Notes under the pieces: model-generated
The model's input: only the letters and a program-made list of their open reading frames with translations
Told to the model about the DNA's origin: nothing
The model's database searches: none
Translations under genes and position numbers: made by a program
Shown here: in pieces, positions 8,703-17,633 of the stretch
How the letters are laid out: every line of letters begins with the position of its first letter
Numbering within the stretch: position 1 is the stretch's first letter
Origin: Alphaproteobacteria bacterium CG1_02_46_17
GTDB lineage: Bacteria > Pseudomonadota > Alphaproteobacteria > Micavibrionales > Micavibrionaceae
NCBI GenBank assembly: GCA_001871905.1
Contig: MNUG01000032.1
Location: 21,145 to 85,144 of the forward strand
Reading direction: 5' to 3'
DNA: 64,000 nt

Positions 8703-9537
8703 GATCCACTTCCTTTCCCTCGAGTCTAATTTGCAACAACACCATAATCTCTGCTGCTGTTTCTTCTACCGATCGCTTCGTAACATCTATAATAGGCCAT
8801 CCATTTGTGCGGAAAAATTTTCTAGCCCATAAAACTTCTTCTTCAACCTTTTCCGGATCAATATATCGACTACGTGGAAGATGAGACCGCTCATCAATCT
8901 TCAAACGCGAGGTTCGTAACTGGATTAAACGATCGGCTGATTCAGTTAACCCCACAAATAAGGGTTTCGAGAGAGAGAGAATATGCTCAGGAAAAGGAAC
9001 CTCTGGAACCAAGGGAATATTCGCCGCCCGAATACCGTGACGCGCCAGATAGATGCAAGTGGGTGTTTTGGATGTCCGGGAAACACCAACCAGAATAACA
9101 TCAGCACTTTCAATACCATCAACACTCTGCCCATCATCAAACCCCATGGCAAAGTCGATAGCTTCCATACGCTCGAAATACAGATCATCAAGCTTGTGTT
9201 GTAGTCCCGGCCTCAGCATTGGTTCCTGTTTCAAATAGGAAGACAGGCCATTGATAATAGGAGCCATAACCGCAACACATTGAAGACCTAGCAAATGACA
9301 GGCTTCTTCCAAGCGCAAAATCAAGGCACTATCCATCAGCGTATAAAAAACAATTCCCCCGTGATCTTCCAGATTTCTGATCACCCGATCAAGTTGCTTA
9401 TCCGATCTAACCTGCGGCCATAATTTCTGATGCACCTTCCCTATATGAAATTGCGAGATCGCGGCCTCTGCCAGACCTTGCAATGTGCCGCCAGTTGCAT
9501 CCGATACCAGATGGACATATATGTAATCTTTATGCAT
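8695..9537 (-). CDS. ppsR: Pyruvate,phosphate dikinase regulatory kinase/pyrophosphorylase (DUF299)
   Basis: Bifunctional Ser/Thr kinase and pyrophosphorylase that controls PEP synthase or pyruvate,phosphate dikinase. 280 residues from ATG 9537: N-terminal VHLVSDATGGTLQGLAEAA, central P-loop GVSRTSKTPT, followed by IYLARHGIRAANIPLVPE and a C-terminal SRYIDPEKVEEEV block. The ATG overlaps the stop of the preceding ROK kinase gene by 8 nt. In Caulobacter this gene flanks oriC opposite hemE; here about 9 kb separate it from the hemE-linked origin region. Confidence 0.93.
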   Translation of the reverse strand: MHKDYIYVHLVSDATGGTLQGLAEAAISQFHIGKVHQKLWPQVRSDKQLDRVIRNLEDHGGIVFYTLMDSALILRLEEACHLLGLQCVAVMAPIINGLSSYLKQEPMLRPGLQHKLDDLYFERMEAIDFAMGFDDGQSVDGIESADVILVGVSRTSKTPTCIYLARHGIRAANIPLVPEVPFPEHILSLSKPLFVGLTESADRLIQLRTSRLKIDERSHLPRSRYIDPEKVEEEVLWARKFFRTNGWPIIDVTKRSVEETAAEIMVLLQIRLEGKEVDRE

Positions 9538-10567
9538 CACGTCCCCATAACCACGCAGCTCCTCGCACACCAGATGAATCTCCAAAACGCGCAGGAACAA
9601 TTTTTGTATCAACACGATCCGAGAAAATATACTTGTCCCAAATTCGGGGAACCTGCTCGTAAAGATTGGCAACGTTACTCATCCCGCCGCCAACGACGAT
9701 AATATCAGGATCAAAAATATCAATTACTCCTGCAGCTGAACGCGCAAAACGGTCATAATAACGATCAAGAGCGGCAAGGGCTTTAGCCTCCCCTGTCTGC
9801 GCCGCAGCCACAATATCATGCGTCGAAAGATCTTCCCCAGTAACACGGAAATAATCCGCCTTGAACGCTGGGCCAGATATCCACTTTTCTATACATCCGC
9901 GTTTACCACAATAACATTGATGCCCCGGAAACTCTGCCAGAACAGAGTCATGGACAAAGTATGAGATATTCTCTTTGTGCCGATAAATATGGGATATTCT
10001 CTGTGTTGGATCATCACCATGATCAAAGAAATTAAAATGTTTTGCCGCAATTTCTTCGGAAGGTAAAAATACCTTCGGCAAAGGTAGGGGATTATGTCCC
10101 CATTCACCACCAATCCCATTCAAACCTGAAATCGGCTTTCCATCAACAACCAAACCGCCGCCACAACCAGTGCCAACAATAATGGCAAAAACACTATTAT
10201 ATCCTTCACCGGCTCCATCAGTCGCCTCGGATAATGCCAGACAATTTGCGTCGTTCTCGATCCTCACCAGACGATTCAGCCTTGCCGCCAAATCCTGATT
10301 TAGCGGGCAACCATTCAACCATGTTGAATTTGCGTTCTTAACCAGACCCGTTGCGCCTGACACTGTTCCGGGAATACCAATACCAACCGTTCCTGTCTGA
10401 CCCATTTCCTTTTCTGCCTCACCAATCAAACGGACGATATTGTCGAGGGTATCTTCATATATATTTTGAGGGGACGGAACGCGCTTGCGGTACAGTTCCT
10501 TACCATTTCCGGAATGAAGGCAGATAATCTCTGTTTTTGTACCACCCAGATCTATACCAATTCGCAT
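9530..10567 (-). CDS. ROK-family sugar kinase (fructokinase/NagK-like)
   Basis: ATP-dependent hexose kinase with repressor-ORF-kinase fold. MRIGIDLGGTKTEI opens the protein; catalytic ENDANC and IGGEWGHNPLP follow, and the zinc site CYCGKRGCIE is intact. Between WGHNPLPL and the zinc site there are about 40 more residues than in the E. coli Mak/NagK type (roughly residues 180-225). ATG 10567 with AAGGA upstream is chosen over a longer frame. Substrate cannot be told from sequence; fructose or N-acetylglucosamine are candidates. Confidence 0.88.
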   Translation of the reverse strand: MRIGIDLGGTKTEIICLHSGNGKELYRKRVPSPQNIYEDTLDNIVRLIGEAEKEMGQTGTVGIGIPGTVSGATGLVKNANSTWLNGCPLNQDLAARLNRLVRIENDANCLALSEATDGAGEGYNSVFAIIVGTGCGGGLVVDGKPISGLNGIGGEWGHNPLPLPKVFLPSEEIAAKHFNFFDHGDDPTQRISHIYRHKENISYFVHDSVLAEFPGHQCYCGKRGCIEKWISGPAFKADYFRVTGEDLSTHDIVAAAQTGEAKALAALDRYYDRFARSAAGVIDIFDPDIIVVGGGMSNVANLYEQVPRIWDKYIFSDRVDTKIVPARFGDSSGVRGAAWLWGRDA

Positions 10568-10741
10568 CCTTGAAAATCCTTTCAAATTCCATTTTGCAGA
10601 CAATTTGAGATATTTTTTAGAAAACTACCAGATAAAATCGAAACGAAAATATTTGTCATATCAATTATTTCGTGGTCAAATAAAACTGTAAGCCGGATTA
10701 ACCGGTAAAAAAAACGGTCCTGTGAAGTTTGGGTGGGAAGA

Positions 10742-11188
10742 ATGAAACAACAAGTATCTTATGGTGCGCTCGCACCAAAAAAATTGTTCAAAAACTTTTT
10801 ACTGATGTGGTTTGGTATCATCGCCTTTGCTGTTGCAGTTGCGGTGATCTTTTCCCCCAACTCGGCAAAAGCCGACACCTATTTGCCTCTGGCGAACCTT
10901 GTCAGGGTTTCAGCTCCGGCAGAAATTTCAGAATTTAGCAGACAAACTTCACCGGCTTTGGTCGAGGAAAAATGTCAGTCTTACCTCAGCCCCATGAAAA
11001 AGACTGATCGACATCTTGAACAATACAAGATGTCCTCCCCGTCCAAAATAACCAGTCGGGACCGGCGCAATGCCGGAATAGGGGATCACTCTGTCATAGA
11101 AGCCATCACAGCTTACAGACAGTGCGCACGTAATGTTGCACTCGAACAGCTCGCAAAAAACCAGATTATAAGGTCCCCCGCTTTATAA
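10742..11188 (+). CDS. Unknown small membrane-anchored or secreted protein
   Basis: 148 residues, not recognised. A hydrophobic segment at about 18-38 (LLMWFGIIAFAVAVAVIF) followed by SAKADT looks like a signal peptide or anchor with an Ala-x-Ala-like cleavage site. The mature part is hydrophilic with two Cys (KCQSYL and YRQCARN), which could form a disulphide. ATG 10742 is preceded by GGTGGGAAG; GTG 10733 is possible. The 174 bp upstream hold no other gene. Confidence 0.6.
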   Translation: MKQQVSYGALAPKKLFKNFLLMWFGIIAFAVAVAVIFSPNSAKADTYLPLANLVRVSAPAEISEFSRQTSPALVEEKCQSYLSPMKKTDRHLEQYKMSSPSKITSRDRRNAGIGDHSVIEAITAYRQCARNVALEQLAKNQIIRSPAL

Positions 11189-11200
11189 TCAGGAGACAGA

Positions 11201-11266
11201 ATGTACCTCGCCACCTCTGCAAATCCCCGCCGCCCCAGCGGGGATTTGTGCATATCAAAGACTTAA
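11201..11266 (+). CDS. Possible 21-codon leader ORF
   Basis: AGGAG at 11191-11195 is followed by ATG 11201 and 21 codons to TAA 11264-11266. The second half of the frame passes through the perfect hairpin at 11221-11247. Placement 40 bp before the asparaginase-like start suggests a leader peptide, but length alone makes this weak. Confidence 0.3.
   Translation: MYLATSANPRRPSGDLCISKT
11221..11247 (+). terminator. Strong GC hairpin without a T-tract
   Basis: A 10-bp perfect stem, AAATCCCCGC (11221-11230) pairing with GCGGGGATTT (11238-11247), loop of 7 nt. Only TTTGTG follows, so it is at best a weak or factor-assisted terminator; an attenuator or mRNA-stabilising hairpin is as likely. Confidence 0.5.
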
Positions 11267-11307
11267 GCTACACTCCTCAAACAATACTTGGGAAAATTAA
11301 AGCGGAC

Positions 11308-11853
11308 ATGAAAAACGTTATACTCATCACAACTGGCGGAACAATAGATGCCGATCCGTACCCTGAAAATCCTGCAGCCGCCCCGTTTAATGCCATATTT
11401 TCACAAACAGCATCGGCAGCCGCCAAAGAACTTTCAGAGATTATTTCAAAAGAACATCCTGACATCGTCTGCAATCATATTGCCTATAGTGCAAAAGACA
11501 GCAAGAACATCACTGACGAGGACATAAAAAAATTAGCGGTCCTGATCCTCCAACATTTCAAGGAAACTCCCGATCGGATCCTGATCACCTGTGGAACAGA
11601 CCGCATCTGTGAGATTGCACAAAAAATAAAGGATTACCTGCCCGATTTACCCTGCCCTGTAATTTTCACAGGGGCTTTGATTCCCTTAGCCAACGGCCCA
11701 ATTTCGGATGGCACAAACAACCTCGAGCAAGCGCTTTTCGCAAAGCCTGATGCAAAAGCAGATATTTATATTGCAATCGATGGGTTCTTTACCGATCCCC
11801 GCCTGATCTACAAAGATTTCCAACAAAGGAAATTTGTCCTGAAAGAAGCCTAA
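11308..11853 (+). CDS. Single-domain asparaginase-like protein
   Basis: Matches only the N-terminal domain of type I/II L-asparaginases: TTGGTID (first catalytic Thr region), SKNITDEDI, ITCGTDRICEIAQKI (second catalytic Thr-Asp-Lys-like region) and FTGALIPLANGPISDGTNNL. The usual 320-350 residue enzyme has a second domain that is absent here; the frame ends at residue 181 with a normal stop 4 nt into the convergent YggS gene. Either a genuine short family or a truncated gene. Activity cannot be assumed. Confidence 0.75.
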   Translation: MKNVILITTGGTIDADPYPENPAAAPFNAIFSQTASAAAKELSEIISKEHPDIVCNHIAYSAKDSKNITDEDIKKLAVLILQHFKETPDRILITCGTDRICEIAQKIKDYLPDLPCPVIFTGALIPLANGPISDGTNNLEQALFAKPDAKADIYIAIDGFFTDPRLIYKDFQQRKFVLKEA

Positions 11854-12482
11854 ATGCGCTCTCCGAATAAGGCACTGCCGACACGGATATAAGTCGCACC
11901 AAGCGCGATAGCCTGCTTGTAATCCGCACTCATTCCCATACTAAGATTTGAAAATCCATGGCGCATCGCCAATTTGCGCAGCAACGCAAAATAAAGTCCT
12001 GCCGGTTCATCTGCGGGTGGCACACACATCAATCCATCTATATGCATATTCTGTTGGGCAGCATATCGCAATAAATCCATCAAATCCTCCGGCAAGACTC
12101 CAGATTTCTGAGGTTCTTCTCCAATATTGACCTGCACAAAAAAACGAGGCGTTTTATTCTGTTTGTTGCATTCTTTCACCAACGCATCAACTAAGGCCGG
12201 ACGATCCACTGTTTCAATCACATCAAATGACGCAACAGCCTCTTTGACCTTATTGGTCTGTAAGGGCCCGATCAAATGCAGCTCCAAATCCGCATAGACG
12301 GCACGCCGATCTCGCCAATGGGTCAGGGCTTCCTGCACACGGTTTTCACCAAAAACCCGCAGACCAGCTTCCAGCGCTTCCTGAATTTTCTCATCCGGTT
12401 GGAACTTGGAAACCGCCACAAGGCAAACGCCCCCCGCAATATTTCTGCGAAGGGCGTCCAAATTTTCTAAAATACTCGCCAT
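11850..12482 (-). CDS. YggS/PROSC-family pyridoxal-phosphate homeostasis protein
   Basis: Binds PLP and buffers it; no catalysis is established. 210 residues in an alanine-racemase-like barrel with the PLP Lys in LVAVSKFQ (K26), then FGENRVQEA, HLIGPLQTNKVK, LVQVNIG-like FVQVNIGEEPQKSG, and LSMGMSADYKQAIALGATYIRVGSALFG. The ATG at 12482 is 3 bp after the rho stop on the same strand, so it is likely co-transcribed with rho. Confidence 0.94.
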   Translation of the reverse strand: MASILENLDALRRNIAGGVCLVAVSKFQPDEKIQEALEAGLRVFGENRVQEALTHWRDRRAVYADLELHLIGPLQTNKVKEAVASFDVIETVDRPALVDALVKECNKQNKTPRFFVQVNIGEEPQKSGVLPEDLMDLLRYAAQQNMHIDGLMCVPPADEPAGLYFALLRKLAMRHGFSNLSMGMSADYKQAIALGATYIRVGSALFGERI

Positions 12483-12485
12483 GGA

Positions 12486-13742
12486 TTACTGATTCATAGA
12501 TTGGAAGAAATCCTCGTTGGACTTGGTATCCTTGAGTTTGTCCAACAGGAATTCGACAGCGTCCACGGTTCCCATCGGATTGAGAATCCGGCGCAACAAC
12601 CACATTTTCTGCAAGGTTTCCTTTGGCACCAGCAACTCTTCCTTACGGGTACCCGATTTCTGAATATCAATAGCAGGGAAGACGCGTTTATCGGCAATTT
12701 TGCGATCAAGGACAATCTCGGAGTTACCGGTTCCTTTAAATTCTTCAAAGATTACTTCATCCATCCGACTGCCTGTATCAATCAAAGCCGTCGCAATAAT
12801 AGTTAGCGACCCACCTTGTTCAATGTTACGAGCCGCACCAAAGAAACGTTTTGGACGTTGCAGCGCGTTGGCATCCACACCACCAGTCAGGACTTTACCA
12901 GATGATGGTACAACCGTGTTATAGGCGCGCGCCAAACGAGTAATCGAGTCGAGCAAAATTACCACATCGCGCTTATGTTCGACCAGGCGTTTGGCCTTTT
13001 CCATGACCATTTCAGCCACCTGAACGTGACGCGCAGCCGGTTCATCAAATGTTGAAGACACGACTTCTCCGCGAACGGAACGCGCCATATCGGTTACTTC
13101 CTCTGGGCGCTCATCAATCAGCAGAACGATTAGATATGCATCCGGGTGATTACAAGCGATCGAATGGGCAATATCTTGCAGCATGACCGTTTTACCAACA
13201 CGCGGCGGTGCAACAATCAAGGCCCTTTGTCCGAAGCCAAGCGGCGAGGTCAACTCGATAACGCGCTGGGTATTGTTCTTCTTTGTAGGGTCTAAAAGTT
13301 CCAGATTGATCTTGCGCTCTGGGTAAAGCGGGGTCAAATTGTCAAAATTAATGCGATGGCGCAATTTTTCAGGCGCTTCATCATTTATGCGGTCAACCTT
13401 CAACAACGCAAAATAACGCTCGGACTCTTTCGGGGCGCGAATGCCCCCTTCGACAATATCCCCTGTCCGTAAACCAAAACGGCGAACTTGTGATGGAGAC
13501 ACATAGATATCATCCGGCCCGGGTAAATAATTTTCTTCGGGAGAGCGCAAAAACCCAAAACCATCCTGCAAGACTTCCAGAACTCCAGCCCCTGCGATGG
13601 GGACATCCTGTTCGGCCAAACGTTTCAATACGGCGAACATAATGTCCTGCTTACGCATTGTACTGCAATTTTCGATCTCCAGCTCTTCGGCAAATGCCAG
13701 CAATTCCGCGGGAGAGCGGGTTTTCAAATCCTGAAGATTCAT
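12486..13742 (-). CDS. rho: Transcription termination factor Rho
   Basis: Hexameric RNA helicase that ends transcription at C-rich sites. 418 residues: N-terminal [23 protein letters not shown]-binding cold-shock fold with [23 protein letters not shown]-loop APPRVGKT, and Walker [17 protein letters not shown], followed by the Q/R-loop segment. Full length with no break. It has a strong promoter at 14003-14031 and a leader of about 250 nt. Confidence 0.97.
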   Translation of the reverse strand: MNLQDLKTRSPAELLAFAEELEIENCSTMRKQDIMFAVLKRLAEQDVPIAGAGVLEVLQDGFGFLRSPEENYLPGPDDIYVSPSQVRRFGLRTGDIVEGGIRAPKESERYFALLKVDRINDEAPEKLRHRINFDNLTPLYPERKINLELLDPTKKNNTQRVIELTSPLGFGQRALIVAPPRVGKTVMLQDIAHSIACNHPDAYLIVLLIDERPEEVTDMARSVRGEVVSSTFDEPAARHVQVAEMVMEKAKRLVEHKRDVVILLDSITRLARAYNTVVPSSGKVLTGGVDANALQRPKRFFGAARNIEQGGSLTIIATALIDTGSRMDEVIFEEFKGTGNSEIVLDRKIADKRVFPAIDIQKSGTRKEELLVPKETLQKMWLLRRILNPMGTVDAVEFLLDKLKDTKSNEDFFQSMNQ

Positions 13743-14002
13743 GTGTTTCTCGTCATCATTATGGTTAAGGGGGTTGTAAGAGCCCTCAAAGCGCGATCTT
13801 TACAGATCCGTTGGGGCGGGGGAATTCATCCGGTTGAATAAAACTGTCTATCGTATGGGTTAATAAAAACAAACGTACTGGAAAACTTTTCTTGAATATG
13901 CCTTTGTAGAATTCTGTCCTTTTGGGACAGATCGCACGAAACCACTCGTGAGGAAAATCAAAAAAGAGCCTCAAATGTCAGGGATTTCATAAAGACACAA
14001 TC
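13743..14002 (-). promoter_or_regulatory. Long rho leader
   Basis: About 250 nt separate the predicted transcription start (near 13996) from the rho ATG. Enterobacterial rho has a similar leader (rhoL) used for autogenous attenuation. A TTG-started frame of 62 codons (13974-13786) lies inside, but I see no ribosome-binding site for it. No T-tract hairpin was seen. Autoregulation is inferred by analogy. Confidence 0.4.
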
Positions 14003-14031
14003 CTTATACAAGTCTATCAGATAAGTGTCAA
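14003..14031 (-). promoter_or_regulatory. Strong sigma-70-type promoter of rho
   Basis: Reverse strand: perfect -35 TTGACA (14031-14026), 17-bp spacer, -10 TATAAG (14008-14003). Confidence 0.75.
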
Positions 14032-14104
14032 TAAATTCTTGCTATGATTGATAAATTAGACTATAAATTTGCATAATAAAAAAATAAAAAACAGGTTGGT
14101 CAAG

Positions 14105-14938
14105 ATGTCAAACACGCAAAAAGAGCCCCGCGGGCTTGCCCCCCAATCTACATTAGAAGAATCGTCAGATAGAGATTCTAGTAAAAAATCGCCCCCTTAT
14201 TATTTCTCTGACGAAACAGAGAATGATGATTTTCTGTCAAAACTGGATATCGGCGAGAGAACTTTCTACATTGCCCTAGATAATACTGCACTTTTGCTCG
14301 CAGAACTATTTGAGCAACAGATTCCAGAGGGCCTGCCATTCCACATGCCAAATTTCACCGTGGGGGAAGATCCCAAAGAAACCGTTGGTGACGACGACGA
14401 CAACAATGAGTTTACCGTGGTTTTCTCCATAAACTCTGGCACAGAAACAGAGCGAATCGAGACTTGGAAAGCATTGGACAAGTTTGTTCAACAACTACAA
14501 GAGGCATCTTCAGACTATTCCGAAGAAATGGCTGTAGATGATGAACTTCAAGTCATAGTAGATGCTAGAGAATTTGAGATATCCCTATCCGCTACTACCG
14601 TCGAATACGCACTCGAGATCACAAGGATCCTATCTGTCCGGCTTGAGATAGAAAGTTACGATGACAAACAGACAAGATATGCTATCGAAAGTAGGGGTGG
14701 AAAGTCCCTACAAGATGTTTTTCAGGGATTAAACCTTGATAGCGATCAGCGGGATACCCACTTGAGGTACATGCCACCAAAACCATATTTATCCGTTGCG
14801 GAAGCGTTTTGTACGGCGCATTCTATTGCAACAGAGTATCCTGACAACGGCATCCAAGGCTCTTTCGACCGTGTTGAGGCCCAAATCTCTCAGGCCTATG
14901 GTGTTCCCGTAGGTAATCCAAGATATAGTCTTCACTAA
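14105..14938 (+). CDS. Unknown acidic protein, first gene of a two-gene cassette
   Basis: 277 residues, not recognised. The N-terminal 45 residues are Ser/Lys/Glu-rich and probably disordered; the rest is acidic, with a DDDDNNEF stretch and alternating beta/alpha character. No signal peptide, membrane segment or known catalytic motif. A segment (EFEISLSATTVEYALEITRIL) resembles one in the next gene (VISVSQDDARRSLEYATIK), hinting at common ancestry. ATG 14105 has AGGTTGG upstream. The cassette separates rho from hemJ, which are usually close in this class. Confidence 0.6.
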   Translation: MSNTQKEPRGLAPQSTLEESSDRDSSKKSPPYYFSDETENDDFLSKLDIGERTFYIALDNTALLLAELFEQQIPEGLPFHMPNFTVGEDPKETVGDDDDNNEFTVVFSINSGTETERIETWKALDKFVQQLQEASSDYSEEMAVDDELQVIVDAREFEISLSATTVEYALEITRILSVRLEIESYDDKQTRYAIESRGGKSLQDVFQGLNLDSDQRDTHLRYMPPKPYLSVAEAFCTAHSIATEYPDNGIQGSFDRVEAQISQAYGVPVGNPRYSLH

Positions 14939-14956
14939 TTAGGATTAATTTTTGTA

Positions 14957-15682
14957 ATGACCACCTTTATTGCTACCGAATATAAAACTGAAGAGCCTCA
15001 ATTTTCAATGATTGCCTACCAATTTGGTTTGGCAGCAGCAAAGCGTCGCGAAGGATATAAGGGTTTTGGGTCAGCCATAAGCCATGCTTTCCGCGAACTT
15101 ATCGGAACATATGCCCTTTTATCTGATTTAGAAAAAGAGAAAATTGAGATTAAGATTGAGGGAACTCCAAACTGGAAACCTGCAACAATCGTTATTTCTG
15201 TATCTCAGGATGACGCAAGACGATCTCTTGAATATGCCACAATCAAATTTCTCGAGGAGCTAAATCTCTCAATAGAAAACAACGCTCACGATGCTTATCT
15301 GACCCCAGAAATATACTCGCATTCACAGCAACACTTTATCGCAGTCCAGACACCATGGGCGGTCATCCAGATGCTAAATGATTTCATTTATAACCATGCC
15401 GGTTTTTCCAGCTTAGATGATCAGAATTTAAACTTATCTGAAAGATTTTTGAATGACCATCCGTCCGGAGACCAGGCCTTTACACAGTTGCGCGACAGAA
15501 CATTTATAGCCCTACCCCCAATCACACTGGCCTCCCCACATTTGGCCAATAAATACGAAGATGCCTTGGAAAAAATGGAAAAACGTAACTTGGTAAACGT
15601 CTCTCCTTTATATCTGGAAGCACTTTTGAACCAAGTGACCGGACATCTGACACCTGATTATCCGCAGTTCCAGATCCACTAG
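14957..15682 (+). CDS. Unknown cytosolic protein, second gene of the cassette
   Basis: 241 residues, not recognised. It starts 18 bp after the preceding gene, so they are probably co-transcribed. No signal peptide or membrane helix. It carries a SHAFRELIGTYALLSDLEKE helix, a beta-rich IKIEGTPNWKPATIVISVS section and a C-terminal helical region, and ends FQIH, compared with YSLH in its neighbour. Its stop overlaps the end of convergent hemJ by 4 nt. Confidence 0.6.
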   Translation: MTTFIATEYKTEEPQFSMIAYQFGLAAAKRREGYKGFGSAISHAFRELIGTYALLSDLEKEKIEIKIEGTPNWKPATIVISVSQDDARRSLEYATIKFLEELNLSIENNAHDAYLTPEIYSHSQQHFIAVQTPWAVIQMLNDFIYNHAGFSSLDDQNLNLSERFLNDHPSGDQAFTQLRDRTFIALPPITLASPHLANKYEDALEKMEKRNLVNVSPLYLEALLNQVTGHLTPDYPQFQIH

Positions 15683-16125
15683 AACGGTTTAACGACCGCA
15701 AGCAAGACGATCACAATCATCAAAACCGTTGGGATTTCATTCCATACTCGATAGAATTTATCCGATCTGGTATTTTCATCCCGTTCGAATTCCTTTCTCC
15801 ATTTGGCAAACATTCCGTGGACACCTCCCATCAAAAGAAGCAGCCCCAACTTTCCATGCATCCAGCCATTTGAAAATAGAGCCGGGTTGGCCCAGAACAT
15901 TAATCCTCCAAATAATAGAGCCGCAATAAAGGCCGGATTAATAATAAAGCGCAGCAATTTACGCTCCATCACCTTGAACGTCTCGGACATTTGGGAACCT
16001 TTAGGCGCCTCAATGTGATAAATGAACAACCGTGGTAAATACAATATACCCGCCATAAACGAAATCACTGCAATAATATGTAACCCTTTAATCCATAGAT
16101 AATATTCTAGTAAAAAATCCTGCAC
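15679..16125 (-). CDS. hemJ: Protoporphyrinogen IX oxidase HemJ
   Basis: Membrane haem-synthesis enzyme converting protoporphyrinogen to protoporphyrin IX. 148 residues with four hydrophobic helices, starting YYLWIKGLHIIAVISFMAG with the conserved His, then YLPRLFIYH, and MERKLLRFIINPA in the loop before helix 2, followed by HGKLGLLLLMGGVHG. Linked loosely to hemE and hemH, 3-5 kb away. It is the only protoporphyrinogen oxidase visible in the window. Confidence 0.93.
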   Translation of the reverse strand: MQDFLLEYYLWIKGLHIIAVISFMAGILYLPRLFIYHIEAPKGSQMSETFKVMERKLLRFIINPAFIAALLFGGLMFWANPALFSNGWMHGKLGLLLLMGGVHGMFAKWRKEFERDENTRSDKFYRVWNEIPTVLMIVIVLLAVVKPF

Positions 16126-16227
16126 GATATTTGCCTTATGTAAAAAGTTAACTCTTCCTCAATGACTTATATATAAAATAGGGGAGAAATTAAGAAAGCA
16201 CAAATCATTGTGTAATAGGGGTTAGAT

Positions 16228-16620
16228 ATGCCTGATTTTACAGTAGAAGATACAGTTTCGGCTTTTAAGCAATGCGGGGCAGATATTGGTGAGAATAGTT
16301 TGCGTGCGAAAGTTGCCAATGAATTAATCAATTCGGGCTCAAAGCCAGAGGCTGTAGCCACACATGCCAGAATGGAGAACACTGCGGATGCAAAATGCGT
16401 CATTGATACCTTAGGTGGCCAACGTGAGGAGCCCTCTACTTTTGATAAGGTCAAAGGGGTGTTAAAAGAAGCCTTTGACGCAGTTAAACACCCGGTCGAT
16501 ACAATCGAACAAGCAAGACAGGCCGCTGTAAGTGCTGCCCAAAAAGAATTTGCGGATGTTAAAAAGAATTATTCTGCAACCGCAAGGACTGATAACGAAC
16601 TAAAAAAATATAAGTTTTAA
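16228..16620 (+). CDS. Unknown small helical protein
   Basis: 130 residues, not recognised. All-alpha and hydrophilic, with two Cys in the first half (FKQCGADIG, AKCVIDTLGG) and an amphipathic C-terminal half (DKVKGVLKEAFDAVKHPVD and onward) likely to be coiled-coil. No signal peptide. ATG 16228 has AGGGG at a suitable distance. Convergent with pyrF, 7 bp apart. Confidence 0.65.
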   Translation: MPDFTVEDTVSAFKQCGADIGENSLRAKVANELINSGSKPEAVATHARMENTADAKCVIDTLGGQREEPSTFDKVKGVLKEAFDAVKHPVDTIEQARQAAVSAAQKEFADVKKNYSATARTDNELKKYKF

Positions 16621-16627
16621 AGGGGCT

Positions 16628-17335
16628 TTATTCCAAGGAACGGTATATTTCTCCTGCAGCAAGTGCTGGATCCTCTGCACTTGTGATTGGACGTCCTATT
16701 ACCAGATGTGTTGCACCTGCATTGACCGCCTCTTGCGGTGTCATGACTCGTTTTTGGTCAAGATTTTCAGATCCTATGGGGCGAATTCCAGGCACCATCA
16801 GAACAAAATCAGACCCGAGATTTTCACGCAGCACAGAGATTTCTTTTGCTGAACAAACAACGCCTGCCAAGCCTGATTTTTTTGTCAAGCTAGCCAAACG
16901 CAAAACCTGATCTTCAACTTTTTCGTCTTGCCCAACATCTTCTAGGGATCTTTGATCCATCGAAGTTAAAACAGTGACCGCCAAAAGCTTGGGGGGAACA
17001 ATGCCCAATCTTGAAGATTCCTCCAAGACCGCATCCAGCCCAGCCTTCATCATATCTGCACCCCCCGATGCATGAAGATTAAGATACTGAACATCCAAAC
17101 GGGTAACGGCCCGCAATGCCCCAGCCACTGTGTTCGGAATATCATGAAATTTCAAATCAAGAAAAACAGGAATATCTGGGCAAGCATTACGAATGGATTG
17201 AATTCCAGATGGGCCATGACTCATAAAAAATTCTAGGCCCAGCTTGACACCACACCCCGCTTCAGAGACAGACGAAGATAGAGAGACGGCACGGGATAAA
17301 TCCGGAGTATCTATTGCACAAAAAATTTTACTCAT
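16628..17335 (-). CDS. pyrF: Orotidine 5'-phosphate decarboxylase
   Basis: Last step of UMP synthesis. 235 residues in a TIM barrel: FCAIDTPDL at the N-terminus, GVKLGLEFF, the catalytic tetrad segment FLDLKFHDIPNT (Asp-Lys-x-x-Asp), and the phosphate-binding PGIRP and LVIGRPIT near the C-terminus. Full length. It lies upstream on the same strand as nothing essential to it, but downstream of lapA-like and ihfB genes, with which it may be co-transcribed (15-bp gap). Confidence 0.96.
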   Translation of the reverse strand: MSKIFCAIDTPDLSRAVSLSSSVSEAGCGVKLGLEFFMSHGPSGIQSIRNACPDIPVFLDLKFHDIPNTVAGALRAVTRLDVQYLNLHASGGADMMKAGLDAVLEESSRLGIVPPKLLAVTVLTSMDQRSLEDVGQDEKVEDQVLRLASLTKKSGLAGVVCSAKEISVLRENLGSDFVLMVPGIRPIGSENLDQKRVMTPQEAVNAGATHLVIGRPITSAEDPALAAGEIYRSLE

Positions 17336-17350
17336 GAAACTCCACCAACT

Positions 17351-17626
17351 TCAGGATACCAAATCTGTTGATCCGGATATTTTTTTCAATTCTCTTTTCT
17401 TCTTACGATAATCACTTCGCATGTCTGCTCCATTGAACCAGATAATCAAGGATCCCCACAGAAAGCCGAACAGAACCGAAAGAAAGATCACAGCACCAAA
17501 AGGCACCGTGAATTCTGTCCAGATCGGAGAAAAAGAAACAGAGACACTCTCTCTGTTCGCAAGGACAACCCAAAACAAAAAACCGGAGAAAATAACAGTT
17601 GAGAGAATTTTTAGAACCGCGGCCAC
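17351..17626 (-). CDS. LapA-domain (DUF1049) small membrane protein
   Basis: 91 residues with two membrane helices separated by an ANRESVSVSFSPIW loop, the hallmark of LapA-type proteins, and a basic cytosolic tail (RSDYRKKKRELKKI). The ihfB-lapA-pyrF order is common in proteobacteria. LapA works with LapB in lipopolysaccharide control in E. coli; no LapB is in this window, so that role is uncertain. Confidence 0.85.
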   Translation of the reverse strand: MAAVLKILSTVIFSGFLFWVVLANRESVSVSFSPIWTEFTVPFGAVIFLSVLFGFLWGSLIIWFNGADMRSDYRKKKRELKKISGSTDLVS

Positions 17627-17633
17627 AATAAAT

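Noticed and set aside
13786..13974. 62-codon reverse-strand frame in the rho leader
   Set aside because: Starts with TTG, no ribosome-binding site, no recognisable protein features; treated as untranslated leader.
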